The notes below the pieces were generated by a model. That model did not search any database. It was not told the DNA's origin and saw nothing but the letters and a program-made list of their open reading frames with translations. Of a DNA stretch of 64,000 nt, positions 41,244 to 48,866 are shown in pieces (positions within the stretch are counted from its first letter, which is position 1; every line of letters starts with the position of its first letter). This DNA comes from Planobispora rosea. GTDB taxonomy: Bacteria > Actinomycetota > Actinomycetes > Streptosporangiales > Streptosporangiaceae. The translations under genes and the position numbers were made by a program. The stretch covers positions 1 through 64,000 of the forward strand of contig NZ_BMQP01000041.1 of assembly GCF_014648175.1 (NCBI RefSeq), given 5' to 3'.

Positions 41244-41905
41244 CCGGAACCGCGCGGGGTCACCAGGCCGGACTCGTAGGCGAGGACCACCAGCTGGGCG
41301 CGGTCCCGGGCGCGGAGCTTGGCCATGGCCCGGTTGACGTGGGTTTTCGCGGTCATCGGGCTGATCACCATGTGGTCGGCGATCTGGTCGTTGGACAGGC
41401 CCCGCGCGACCAGGGCGACGGCCTCGCGTTCCCGCCCGGTCAGCTCCTCCAGTCCGGTTCCGGCGCCGGCGGGGAGCGGCTGGGCGACGTACCGGCTGAT
41501 CAGTTTTCGGGTGATGGACGGGGCGAGCAGCGCGTCACCGCGCGCGGCGACGCGTACGGCGTGCAGGAAGTCCTCCGGCACGATGTCCTTGACGAGGAAC
41601 CCGGCCGCGCCGGCGCGCAGCGCGCTGAAGACGTATTCGTCGAAGCCGTAGTTGGTCAGGATGACGACGTGCACTCCGGCCAGGGCCGGGTCCGCGGCGA
41701 TGCGCCGGGTCGCCTCGATGCCGTCGGCGACCGGCATCTGGATGTCGATGAGCGCGACGTCGGGCAGGTGTTCCCTGGCGAGGGCGACCCCCTCCTCCCC
41801 GTCACCGCCCTCGGCCACCACCTCGATGTCGTCTTCGAGGTCGAGGAGCGCGCGGAATCCACTGCGGATGAGCGGCTGGTCGTCGACCAGCAGGACACGG
41901 ATCAC
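41231..41905 (-). CDS. NarL/FixJ-family response regulator
   Basis: 224 residues. Receiver domain with DD (residues 8-9) and phospho-acceptor Asp in ALIDIQMPVADG (about 53), Lys in FLVKDI; LuxR-type output domain near 150-215 (LTGREREAVALVARGLSNDQIADHMVISPMTAKTHVNRAMAKL). Partner of the kinase encoded immediately upstream, with GTGA overlap of start and stop. Targets unknown. Confidence 0.94.
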   Translation of the reverse strand: MIRVLLVDDQPLIRSGFRALLDLEDDIEVVAEGGDGEEGVALAREHLPDVALIDIQMPVADGIEATRRIAADPALAGVHVVILTNYGFDEYVFSALRAGAAGFLVKDIVPEDFLHAVRVAARGDALLAPSITRKLISRYVAQPLPAGAGTGLEELTGREREAVALVARGLSNDQIADHMVISPMTAKTHVNRAMAKLRARDRAQLVVLAYESGLVTPRGSGQVE

Positions 41906-43029
41906 GGCGTCTGCTCCACCGGCAGTTCGGCGTGGACGGTGAAGCCTCCCCCGCCGCGCGGCCCGGCCCGCAGCCGGCCGCCCAGGGCGGCGACCCGTTC
42001 GCGCATCCCCAGCAGCCCGGCGCCGGGCACCGGGGCGGTGCCCGTGGCGGCCCCGCCGTCGTCGTCGATGCGTACGTCGAGGGTGCCGGGCCGGTAGCCG
42101 ATCCGGACCGACGCGGTCGCGGCGGAGGCGTGCCGGGCGGCGTTGGTCAGCGACTCCTGGACGATCCGGTAGACGGTCCGGCCCACCGCGGCCGGAACGT
42201 CGTGTCGTCGCCCCTCGATCGTCAGCGTCGCCTCCAGGCCGATGGCACGGGCCCGTTCCACCAGCTCCGGGAGGTGGTCGAGCCCACGCGGCGGGGCCGT
42301 GCCGTCATCGCGCAGCGCCTGCAGGGTCGCGTGCAGTTCCCGGGTCGCCTCACGGCCGGCCTCCTGGATCGCCAGCAGGGCCTCCGGCACGTGCTCACCA
42401 CGCCTGCGGGCCACGTGGACGGCGACTTCGGCCTGCACCTTGATGATCGAGATCTGGTGGGTGAGCGAGTCGTGCAGCTCTCGCGCGATGTGCAGCCGCT
42501 CCTCGTCGGCGCGGTGCCGCGCGGCCTCCTCCCGGGAGCGCTCGGCTTCCTCCGCCCGCCGCTCGGCCTGCCGCAGCGCCTCCCCCGCGGCCCCGGCCGC
42601 GATCAGCCAGGCCAGTTCGAGAGCGCCTCGCGCCTGCGCGAACGCCTCACCCGTGTCGTGCAGGCCCGACGCCAGGGCCGCGAGGGGAAGGGCGGCCAGC
42701 ATGGTCACGCTCGCCGCCACCGCGACGGCGCGGTGTCCCGCCCGTACGGCGGCGTACACCGCGAACAGGTACGCCACGGCGGGCACGTCGGAACCGGCCG
42801 CCTGGTACCCCACCGCGCACAGTCCGGTGACGGCCAGGACGGGCACCGGAGCCCGGCGGCGCGCGGCCAGCGCCAGGCCGCCGGCCACGAGCAGCGCGTA
42901 GCCGGGCAGGCCGGGCTCCGTGGCGGAGTCCCGCCCGGACAGCCCGGTGACCAGCGACGCCGCCGCCACGCCGACGGCGATCATCCAGTCGCCGGCACCG
43001 GCCGGAACACCGAACCGTCCTGCTCCCAT
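41902..43029 (-). CDS. NarL-type sensor histidine kinase (HisKA_3)
   Basis: 375 residues. Four to five transmembrane helices in the first 150 residues without a large external domain, a coiled coil (about 150-185), the HisKA_3 box ARELHDSLTHQISIIKVQAEVAVH with the phospho-acceptor His near 190, and an HATPase domain (TVYRIVQESLTNAARHA, IDDDGGAA, GAGLLGMRERVAALGG). It is an intramembrane-sensing kinase, often responsive to cell-envelope stress. Cotranscribed with the response regulator. Confidence 0.93.
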   Translation of the reverse strand: MGAGRFGVPAGAGDWMIAVGVAAASLVTGLSGRDSATEPGLPGYALLVAGGLALAARRRAPVPVLAVTGLCAVGYQAAGSDVPAVAYLFAVYAAVRAGHRAVAVAASVTMLAALPLAALASGLHDTGEAFAQARGALELAWLIAAGAAGEALRQAERRAEEAERSREEAARHRADEERLHIARELHDSLTHQISIIKVQAEVAVHVARRRGEHVPEALLAIQEAGREATRELHATLQALRDDGTAPPRGLDHLPELVERARAIGLEATLTIEGRRHDVPAAVGRTVYRIVQESLTNAARHASAATASVRIGYRPGTLDVRIDDDGGAATGTAPVPGAGLLGMRERVAALGGRLRAGPRGGGGFTVHAELPVEQTP

Positions 43030-43255
43030 GCGCGAACCCTAGCCGGATGTCCGCGCGGGCGGCTCCTGCGCACGGATGACCGGCCGCCTACCGCGCACGC
43101 GGTACCTCCACGGCTCCTACGGCGTCCGCGGCAGCCGGCTGCGGCACCGGCGGCAGCGTGAATCGTCTGCGTCCGCGGGACGACCGGCGGCGGTTCCGGC
43201 GGGCAGGATCGGGCGACATCAGCCGTAGGAGAAGTCGCAGGAGAAGGAGCGCCTC

Positions 43256-43696
43256 ATGTCCGTCCGTCATCTGCTCGCCGCCACCGCCCCGGCCGCCCTG
43301 TCCGGAGGGCTCGGGCCCGCCGCGCCGGCGGTCGCGCGCGTCCTGGCCCAGCCGGACCCCGTCGGCGCCTACGCCCTGACCTCCGGGCGGCTGTGGTCCC
43401 TGGTGGCCGCGGCGCTGGGGCTGGCCGGCGTCGTCGTCGGCGGGCTGGCGCTGGCCCGCGCCACCGGCCGTATCGGGACCGGCGCCGGGAGGAGGGGATC
43501 CGTCGCGGCCCTGGCGGCGGGGCTGATCGGCGCGGTCGTCGGCGGGCTCGTCGTGGCCGCCGCCGAGGGCGGCCCCGGCACCGGCTACGGAATAGTCGGG
43601 GGCTATCTGGCCCTGGCGGTGGGGCTGATCGCCATGGCCCTCGGCGGCCTGGCGCTGGCCCGCTCCCGCCGCAAGAGAGCCCCGGCCGTCTCTTGA
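43256..43696 (+). CDS. DUF6223-like small membrane protein
   Basis: 146 residues with three or four transmembrane segments (about 47-68, 82-102, 113-133) and an N-terminal signal-like stretch (MSVRHLLAATAPAALSGGLGPA). It resembles a small actinobacterial membrane family (DUF6223) by pattern; function unknown. GAAGGAG lies eight bases before the ATG. The 226-bp upstream gap (43030-43255) to the divergent kinase gene has no clear motif. Confidence 0.72.
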   Translation: MSVRHLLAATAPAALSGGLGPAAPAVARVLAQPDPVGAYALTSGRLWSLVAAALGLAGVVVGGLALARATGRIGTGAGRRGSVAALAAGLIGAVVGGLVVAAAEGGPGTGYGIVGGYLALAVGLIAMALGGLALARSRRKRAPAVS

Positions 43697-43749
43697 GCCG
43701 CTGCCGTGCCCTCCGGATCCAGCAGAAGCCGGTGGAGAGCCGCGGACGG

Positions 43750-44235
43750 TCACCCGGTGGCGGCCAGGCGGCGCCGGAGCTCGTCCTCCGGAACGTCTTC
43801 GATGTGGGTCAGGAACACCCAGATGTGGCCCGAGGGGTCCTTGAGGATGACCGTGCGGTCGCCGTGGAACATGTCCTTCGGCGGCTGGAGGATCTCGGCT
43901 CCGGCGGCCTCGGCGCGCTCCGCCAGGCTGTCGACGTCCGGGACGAAGACGTGCAGCGTGACGGATGTGCCGCCGCCGAGTGAGGCCGGCGCGGCGAAGG
44001 CCGCGGCCTCCGCCTCGTCCACGCTGGCGTCGCCCAGCATCAGGACCGACCGGCCGATGCTGATCTCGGCGTGCAGGACCCCGCCGCCCGGAGCGTCGAC
44101 CCGGAAATCCTCCCGGGCACCGAACGCCCGCCGGTAGAAATCGATCGCCGCGGCGGCGTCGTCGACCATGATGTGCGGGACCACGGCGTAGTGGTAACGC
44201 TCGGGGATCTCGGTCGGGGCAGTCTGCTCGGTCAT
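43750..44235 (-). CDS. VOC-family protein (PhnB-like)
   Basis: 161 residues. One glyoxalase fold of the PhnB/YP_3-demethylubiquinone-9 type: VVPHIMVDDAAAAIDFYRRAFGAREDFRVDAPGGGVLHAEISIGRSVLMLGDAS and DPSGHIWVFLTHIEDV. Cytoplasmic; often binds a small organic ligand. Monocistronic. Confidence 0.88.
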   Translation of the reverse strand: MTEQTAPTEIPERYHYAVVPHIMVDDAAAAIDFYRRAFGAREDFRVDAPGGGVLHAEISIGRSVLMLGDASVDEAEAAAFAAPASLGGGTSVTLHVFVPDVDSLAERAEAAGAEILQPPKDMFHGDRTVILKDPSGHIWVFLTHIEDVPEDELRRRLAATG

Positions 44236-44321
44236 GTCGGACCTCCTGGAGAGGACACCGCCGGCCGGTCCGGCGGTTCCAGGAGGACCCTAAAAGCTCA
44301 AGTTTGGTTCAGGTCAACCGC

Positions 44322-44864
44322 TCAGATCAGCAGCCGGTAGAACCGCCAGAAGCCGAAGTCCTCGATCGGCAGGACCTCGACGTCCCGGAAGCCCGCCTCG
44401 GCGGCGTAGCGGCGCAGCGTGTCCGGGCGCATCACGGTGCCGGTGGCCGCCGAGGGCTGATGGGCCATCCCGTCCGGCAGGCAGACGAGCAGGCTGAAGC
44501 CGTACAGCAGCCGCTCGGTGTCGTCGGCCGGGGCGGTGAGGGACTCCGCGGCGGCCTCGTCCATGACGACGACCGATCCGCCGGGCTTGATCGCCCGCCG
44601 GATCGCGGCCAGGGTCTCCACCGGCCGGGACATGTCGTGCAGGCACTCGAAGGCGAAGACCGCGTCGTGGCCGCCCTCGGCGGCGCGGGCCGACAGCGCG
44701 TCCAGGAGCATCCGGCCGACGCCGCGTCCCCGGTGGTCGTCCACCACGGAGAACGCCGCCTCGGCGGTGTCTCCCCGGCCCGCGGCGACCACGTAACGGC
44801 CGATGCCGACGGCCCGCGTCCCCGCGGTCGCGACCACGGGCGGCGGCGCGGCGACAGTGATCAT
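44322..44864 (-). CDS. Chimera of a GNAT acetyltransferase fragment and a methyltransferase C-terminal half
   Basis: 180 residues with two unrelated parts. Residues 1-66 (GIGRYVVAAGRGDTAEAAFSVVDDHRGRGVGRMLLDALSARA) match the acetyl-CoA-binding core of a GNAT domain, with the RGRGVG pyrophosphate loop. From about residue 68 it switches without a linker to the C-terminal half of a class I SAM methyltransferase (DAVFAFECLHDMSRPVETLAAIRRAIKPGGSVVVMDE, ending FWRFYRLLI). The methyltransferase glycine-rich motif I (SAM binding) is missing and the GNAT lacks its N-terminal and C-terminal parts. An internal deletion between two genes is the simplest origin. GGAGG lies five bases before the ATG, so it may still be translated. 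Confidence 0.7.
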   Translation of the reverse strand: MITVAAPPPVVATAGTRAVGIGRYVVAAGRGDTAEAAFSVVDDHRGRGVGRMLLDALSARAAEGGHDAVFAFECLHDMSRPVETLAAIRRAIKPGGSVVVMDEAAAESLTAPADDTERLLYGFSLLVCLPDGMAHQPSAATGTVMRPDTLRRYAAEAGFRDVEVLPIEDFGFWRFYRLLI

Positions 44865-45007
44865 GAGAACCTCCGGAGACGGGTGGATTCGATGGATTCC
44901 GCCACCATCGGCGGTCCGGCTGTCGGAGGCCTTGCAGCCCGCTGTCATCCGGATGGAACCGTCCGGAGTTCCTCCTGTTGAAGGTGGGGCAATAGGGTTG
45001 GGACGCT

Positions 45008-46027
45008 ATGACCGGGAACATAGATAATCGTCTGCGCAAGCCCTATCTGTGGCTGCTCGGCTTCGGTGGTACGGCCACGCTCCTCATCAGCGGCAGCACC
45101 GCCGTGAACGGCCCGGTCACCACCCCGCCCCCGCCGGCCCCCACCGTGCTGGCCCAGCCCACGACCCCGCCCACGCTCACCCCGGCGGTGACCCCGGCGG
45201 TGACCCCGGCGGTGACCCCGGCGGTGACCCCGGCGGTGATCCCGACGATGTCCCAGCCGGCGGTGACCACGGCGACGTCCCAGCCGACGACCACGCCCCA
45301 CGTGACCAGCGCGCCCCAGATCGCGATCACCCCTCAGGCGACGATCACCTCCCAACCGGCGGTCACCCCCCGGATGACGGCCGCGCCCCAGCCGACGACC
45401 GCCCCCACCCCGCCGCCCGGCCCGGAGGCCGGGACTCGGCAGGCACGCCTGTTCACCAACGGGCGGTGGCAGCCGGAGAAGGTCCGGGTGCCCCGCTCCG
45501 GGAGCGGCCGCTACCGGGTCGTCCCCGGTCAGGCCCGGCCGCCCCGGGGCAAGGGGAAGGTCGTGCGCTACATCGTCGAGGTCGAGCGCGGCCTCCCGTT
45601 CGACCGGGAGGAGTTCGCCCTGCAGGTGCACCGCATCCTCAACGACCCCCGCGGCTGGGGGTTCCGCTTCCACCGGGTCTCGCGAGGGCCGGTGGACATC
45701 CGCGTGTCGCTGTCCAGCCCGGCGATGACGGACCGCCGCTGCCTGCCGCTGCGCACCCTCGGCCTGCTGTCCTGCTGGAACGGCGGGCGGGCGGTCATCA
45801 ACGCGATGCGCTGGAACGAGGGCGCGCCGGGCTACCGCGGCGACGTCGCCTCCTACCGGGAGTACGTCATCAGCCACGAGGTCGGCCACGGCCTGGGCCA
45901 CGGCCACGTCTCCTGCCCCGGCCGGGGCAGGCGCGCCCCCGTCATGCTCCAGCAGACCAAGTCCCTGCACGGCTGCCGCCCCAACCCCTGGCCCTTCCCC
46001 GAACGCGGTCCGCGCGCCCTCGGGTGA
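45008..46027 (+). CDS. DUF3152 metzincin-like secreted/membrane-anchored protease
   Basis: 339 residues: a short cytoplasmic start, one transmembrane helix (about 13-31), a Pro/Thr/Ala/Val stalk (about 35-135), and a DUF3152 domain. The zinc site HEVGHGLGHGH gives HExxHxxGxxH with His290, Glu291, His294 and His300; the following APVMLQQ holds a candidate Met-turn. Four cysteines (for example RRCLPLRTLGLLSCW) suggest disulfides. Substrate unknown. The stalk is encoded partly by a perfect 12-bp tandem repeat. Confidence 0.85.
   Translation: MTGNIDNRLRKPYLWLLGFGGTATLLISGSTAVNGPVTTPPPPAPTVLAQPTTPPTLTPAVTPAVTPAVTPAVTPAVIPTMSQPAVTTATSQPTTTPHVTSAPQIAITPQATITSQPAVTPRMTAAPQPTTAPTPPPGPEAGTRQARLFTNGRWQPEKVRVPRSGSGRYRVVPGQARPPRGKGKVVRYIVEVERGLPFDREEFALQVHRILNDPRGWGFRFHRVSRGPVDIRVSLSSPAMTDRRCLPLRTLGLLSCWNGGRAVINAMRWNEGAPGYRGDVASYREYVISHEVGHGLGHGHVSCPGRGRRAPVMLQQTKSLHGCRPNPWPFPERGPRALG
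45181..45240 (+). repeat. Five 12-bp tandem repeats in the DUF3152 gene
   Basis: Five copies of CCCGGCGGTGAC (last base of copy five is T) encoding repeated Pro-Ala-Val-Thr in the extracellular stalk. In frame, so copy-number change would alter stalk length only. Confidence 0.9.
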
Positions 46028-46080
46028 GAATGGTCTTGATACGGGCCACCGGCACGCCCGTCAGGGCGGTGGTGTCCCGT

Positions 46081-47193
46081 TCAGCGACCCGAGGCGGCCG
46101 GTGGCGGCACGGTGCTCTCGCGGACCATGAGCCGGTAGCCGGCCCGCAGTTCCCTCGGGGCGTGGGCGCGGCCGTCGATCCGCTGCTTGAGCAGGTCCAC
46201 CGCGATGTGCGCCAGCTGGCTCTTGTCCGGGGCCACGGTGGTCAGGGTCGGCGTGCTGTAGCGGCCGTCCTCGATGTCGTCGAGCCCGGCCAGCGCGATG
46301 TCCTCGGGCACCCGGAGCCCGGAGGAGAGGATGGCCCGCATCGCCCCCAGGGCCAGCAGGTCGTTGAAGCAGAACACCGCGTCGGGCCGCTCCCCCGCGC
46401 CGCCCGTGCCTCCCACGCCCCCCGCGTCCCCGATGCCCCCCGCGTCCTCGATGCCCCCCGCGTCCTCGGTGCCCCCCGCGTCTCCGGTGCCCCCGGTGAG
46501 CAGCGCGGTCATCGCCGCGAACCCGTCGGCCCGGTGGTAGCGCTCGACCGTGGCCACGATCTCCGGCAGCCCGTGCGCGGCCATCGCCTGCCGGTAGCCG
46601 GCCAGCCGGAGCGGCGCGGTACCGCTGATGGAGCTGTCCTGCGCACCGAGCGCGGCGATGCGGGTGCGGCCCAGGCCGATCAGGTGCTCGGTGATGTCCC
46701 GGGCCGCCCGTACGTTGTCGATGGCCACGTGGTCGGCCGGGCCGTCATGGATGCGCTCGCCCAGCAGTACCAGGGCGGTGTCGTCGGTGCGGGCGGCGAG
46801 CTCGTCGGCGCCGATCGCGATGGGGCTGAAGATGAGCCCGTCCACCCGGTGGTCGCGCACCCCGTCGAGGATCTGCCGTTCGCGCTCCAGGCGCCCGTCG
46901 GTCTGCTCGATGACCACCAGCCACCGCTGCTCGGCCGCGGCGTCGATGACGAACCGGGACAGCTCGGCGAAGTAGGGGGCGTCGAGCTCGGGCAGGGCCA
47001 GGGCGATCACCCCGGTGCGCCCCTGCCGCAGGTTGCGGGCCGACAGGTTGGGCCGGTAGTCGAGCCGGGCCAGCGCCTCCTCCACCTTGGCCCGGGTCGC
47101 GGGTGAGACGTGCGCGTACCCGTTGACGACGTTGGAGACGGTCTTCACCGACACCCCCGCCAGGACCGCGACATCACGCAGGCTCGTTCCCAC
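46081..47193 (-). CDS. LacI-family transcriptional repressor
   Basis: 370 residues. N-terminal HTH (SLRDVAVLAGVSVKTVSNVVNGYAHVSPATRAKVEEALARLDYRPN) with the hinge SARNLRQGRTG and a sugar-binding periplasmic-fold domain. A GGxxDA six-residue repeat is inserted about 220-255, between the two lobes of the effector domain. GTG start with GGAGG upstream. Divergent from the arabinofuranosidase-transporter operon, whose operator lies 99 bp away; probably the repressor of that operon with an arabinose-derived inducer. Confidence 0.92.
   Translation of the reverse strand: MGTSLRDVAVLAGVSVKTVSNVVNGYAHVSPATRAKVEEALARLDYRPNLSARNLRQGRTGVIALALPELDAPYFAELSRFVIDAAAEQRWLVVIEQTDGRLERERQILDGVRDHRVDGLIFSPIAIGADELAARTDDTALVLLGERIHDGPADHVAIDNVRAARDITEHLIGLGRTRIAALGAQDSSISGTAPLRLAGYRQAMAAHGLPEIVATVERYHRADGFAAMTALLTGGTGDAGGTEDAGGIEDAGGIGDAGGVGGTGGAGERPDAVFCFNDLLALGAMRAILSSGLRVPEDIALAGLDDIEDGRYSTPTLTTVAPDKSQLAHIAVDLLKQRIDGRAHAPRELRAGYRLMVRESTVPPPAASGR
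46424..46495 (-). repeat. Four 18-bp tandem repeats inside the LacI gene
   Basis: Units of the form GCGTCCTCGATGCCCCCC (46424-46441, 46442-46459, 46460-46477, 46478-46495), differing at few positions, encoding Gly-Gly-x-x-Asp-Ala repeats. In frame and located in a surface loop of the effector domain. Confidence 0.85.
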
Positions 47194-47288
47194 CCGCTCT
47201 CACCTCCTTGGCCGTACGGCTGCCGCGAGCCGTACACGATTCGACGGGGTCGATCGTAACGCCCCGGTATCGACCTGCGCGCAGCCCG

Positions 47289-47317
47289 TTTACAACGTTG
47301 GAACAACGTTGTAGAAA
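47289..47317 (+). promoter_or_regulatory. Promoter with embedded 23-bp LacI operator
   Basis: TTTACA (47289-47294), 17-bp spacer, TAGAAA (47312-47317). The spacer is filled by a perfect palindrome (47291-47313): arm TACAACGTTG, center GAA, arm CAACGTTGTA; each arm itself contains the palindrome CAACGTTG. Binding there would block polymerase directly. The divergent lacI gene starts 95 bp away and is probably autoregulated. Confidence 0.85.
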
Positions 47318-47357
47318 CTGCCTACCCGTAATGCCGCGTTAACAGAGAGGTCGTGTC

Positions 47358-48863
47358 TTGGCGACCAGCGCTCGTCTCACCCTTGACCCCTCCTTCCGGA
47401 TCGCCCCGGTGGAGCCCCGGCTGTTCGGCTCGTTCGTCGAGCACATGGGCCGCTGCGTCTACACCGGCGTCTTCGAACCCGGGCACCCGCTGGCCGACGC
47501 CGACGGCTTCCGCACCGACGTGCTGGAGCTGACCCGGGAGCTCGGCGTGACCCTGGTCCGCTACCCCGGCGGCAACTTCGTCTCCAACTACCGCTGGGAG
47601 GACGGCGTCGGCCCCGTCGAGGACCGCCCCGCCCGGCTGGACCTGGCCTGGCGGAGCCTGGAGGGCAACGCCTTCGGGCTCAACGAGTTCATGGCGTGGG
47701 CGGCGAAGGCGGGCGTGGAGCCGATGATGGCGCTCAACCTGGGCACCCGGGGCGTGGCCGAGGCCCTGGAACTGGTGGAGTACGCCAACTACCCCGGCGG
47801 CACCCGCCTGTCGGACCTGCGCCGGTCGCACGGCGTGGACAAGCCGCACGACGTGCGGCTGTGGTGCCTGGGCAACGAACTGGACGGCCCCTGGCAGATG
47901 GGCCACAAGACCGCCCGGGAGTACGGCCGGCTCGCCGCGGAGACGGCCCGCGCGCTCAAGCGCTTCGACCGGGACCTGTCCCTGGTGGCCTGCGGCAGCT
48001 CCAACAGCGGCATGCCGACCTTCGGGTCGTGGGAGGCCGAGGTCCTGGAGGCCACCTACGAGATGGTCGACTACATCTCGCTGCACGCCTACTACGACCC
48101 GTCCGACGGCGACGCCGACTCCTTCCTGGCCAGCGGCGCCGACATGGACCACATGATCCGCTCGATCGCCGCCACCGCCGACCACGTGGGCGCGAAGCTG
48201 CGCAGCCGCAGGCAGATCAAGCTCTCCTTCGACGAGTGGAACGTCTGGTACCAGAGCCGCTTCCACGGCGAGTCGTCGCTGGAGTGGGCCGAGCACCCCC
48301 GGCTGATCGAGGACGACTACGACGTCACCGACGCGGTCGTGGTCGGCAGCCTGCTCATCACGCTGCTGCGCAACGCCGACCGGGTGGGCGTCGCCTGCCA
48401 GGCCCAGCTGGCCAACGTGATCGCGCCGATCAGGACCGAGCCGGGCGGCCCGGCCTGGCGGCAGACCGTCTTCCACCCGTTCGCGCTGACCGCCCGGCAC
48501 GCCCGCGGCGAGGTGCTGCGGGTGGAGCCGGAGTGCCCGACCGTCTCCACCGCCAGGTACGGCGAGACCCCCGCGATCTGGGCCACCGCCACCCACCGGG
48601 AGGCCACCGGGGAGATCACGCTGTTCGTGGTCAACCGCGACCGGCGCAACCCCTGCGCCCTCGACGTCACCCTGCCGGCGGGCCTGGCCCCCGTGGAGCA
48701 CCTGGAGCTCGCCGACGAGGACCCGTCGGCCACCAACACCGCCGCCGATCCCGACCGGGTCGTCCCCCGCCCCGGCACCGGCCTCCGCCTGGACGGCCGC
48801 CGGGCCACTCTTACCCTTCCCCCAGTTTCGTGGAGTATTGTCCGCTTTGCCCCCCAGGAGTAA
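47358..48863 (+). CDS. Alpha-L-arabinofuranosidase, GH51
   Basis: 501 residues, full GH51 length, cytoplasmic (no signal peptide). Releases terminal arabinose from arabino-oligosaccharides imported by the adjacent transporter. Acid/base Glu174 in LGNELDGPWQMG; nucleophile Glu293 in SFDEWNVWY; conserved RYPGGNFVSNYRWEDGVGP near residues 56-75. Start is TTG at 47358, preceded by GAGAGG. The next gene starts 3 bp after its stop, so it leads an operon with the ABC transporter, controlled by the LacI operator. Confidence 0.95.
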   Translation: MATSARLTLDPSFRIAPVEPRLFGSFVEHMGRCVYTGVFEPGHPLADADGFRTDVLELTRELGVTLVRYPGGNFVSNYRWEDGVGPVEDRPARLDLAWRSLEGNAFGLNEFMAWAAKAGVEPMMALNLGTRGVAEALELVEYANYPGGTRLSDLRRSHGVDKPHDVRLWCLGNELDGPWQMGHKTAREYGRLAAETARALKRFDRDLSLVACGSSNSGMPTFGSWEAEVLEATYEMVDYISLHAYYDPSDGDADSFLASGADMDHMIRSIAATADHVGAKLRSRRQIKLSFDEWNVWYQSRFHGESSLEWAEHPRLIEDDYDVTDAVVVGSLLITLLRNADRVGVACQAQLANVIAPIRTEPGGPAWRQTVFHPFALTARHARGEVLRVEPECPTVSTARYGETPAIWATATHREATGEITLFVVNRDRRNPCALDVTLPAGLAPVEHLELADEDPSATNTAADPDRVVPRPGTGLRLDGRRATLTLPPVSWSIVRFAPQE

Positions 48864-48866
48864 GAC

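Noticed and set aside
43750..44235. Glyoxalase I or specific antibiotic-resistance call
   Set aside because: The VOC fold alone does not define substrate; only the family is named.
45181..45240. Possible CRISPR or minisatellite
   Set aside because: Contiguous 12-bp units without spacers, in frame inside a gene stalk; a simple tandem repeat.
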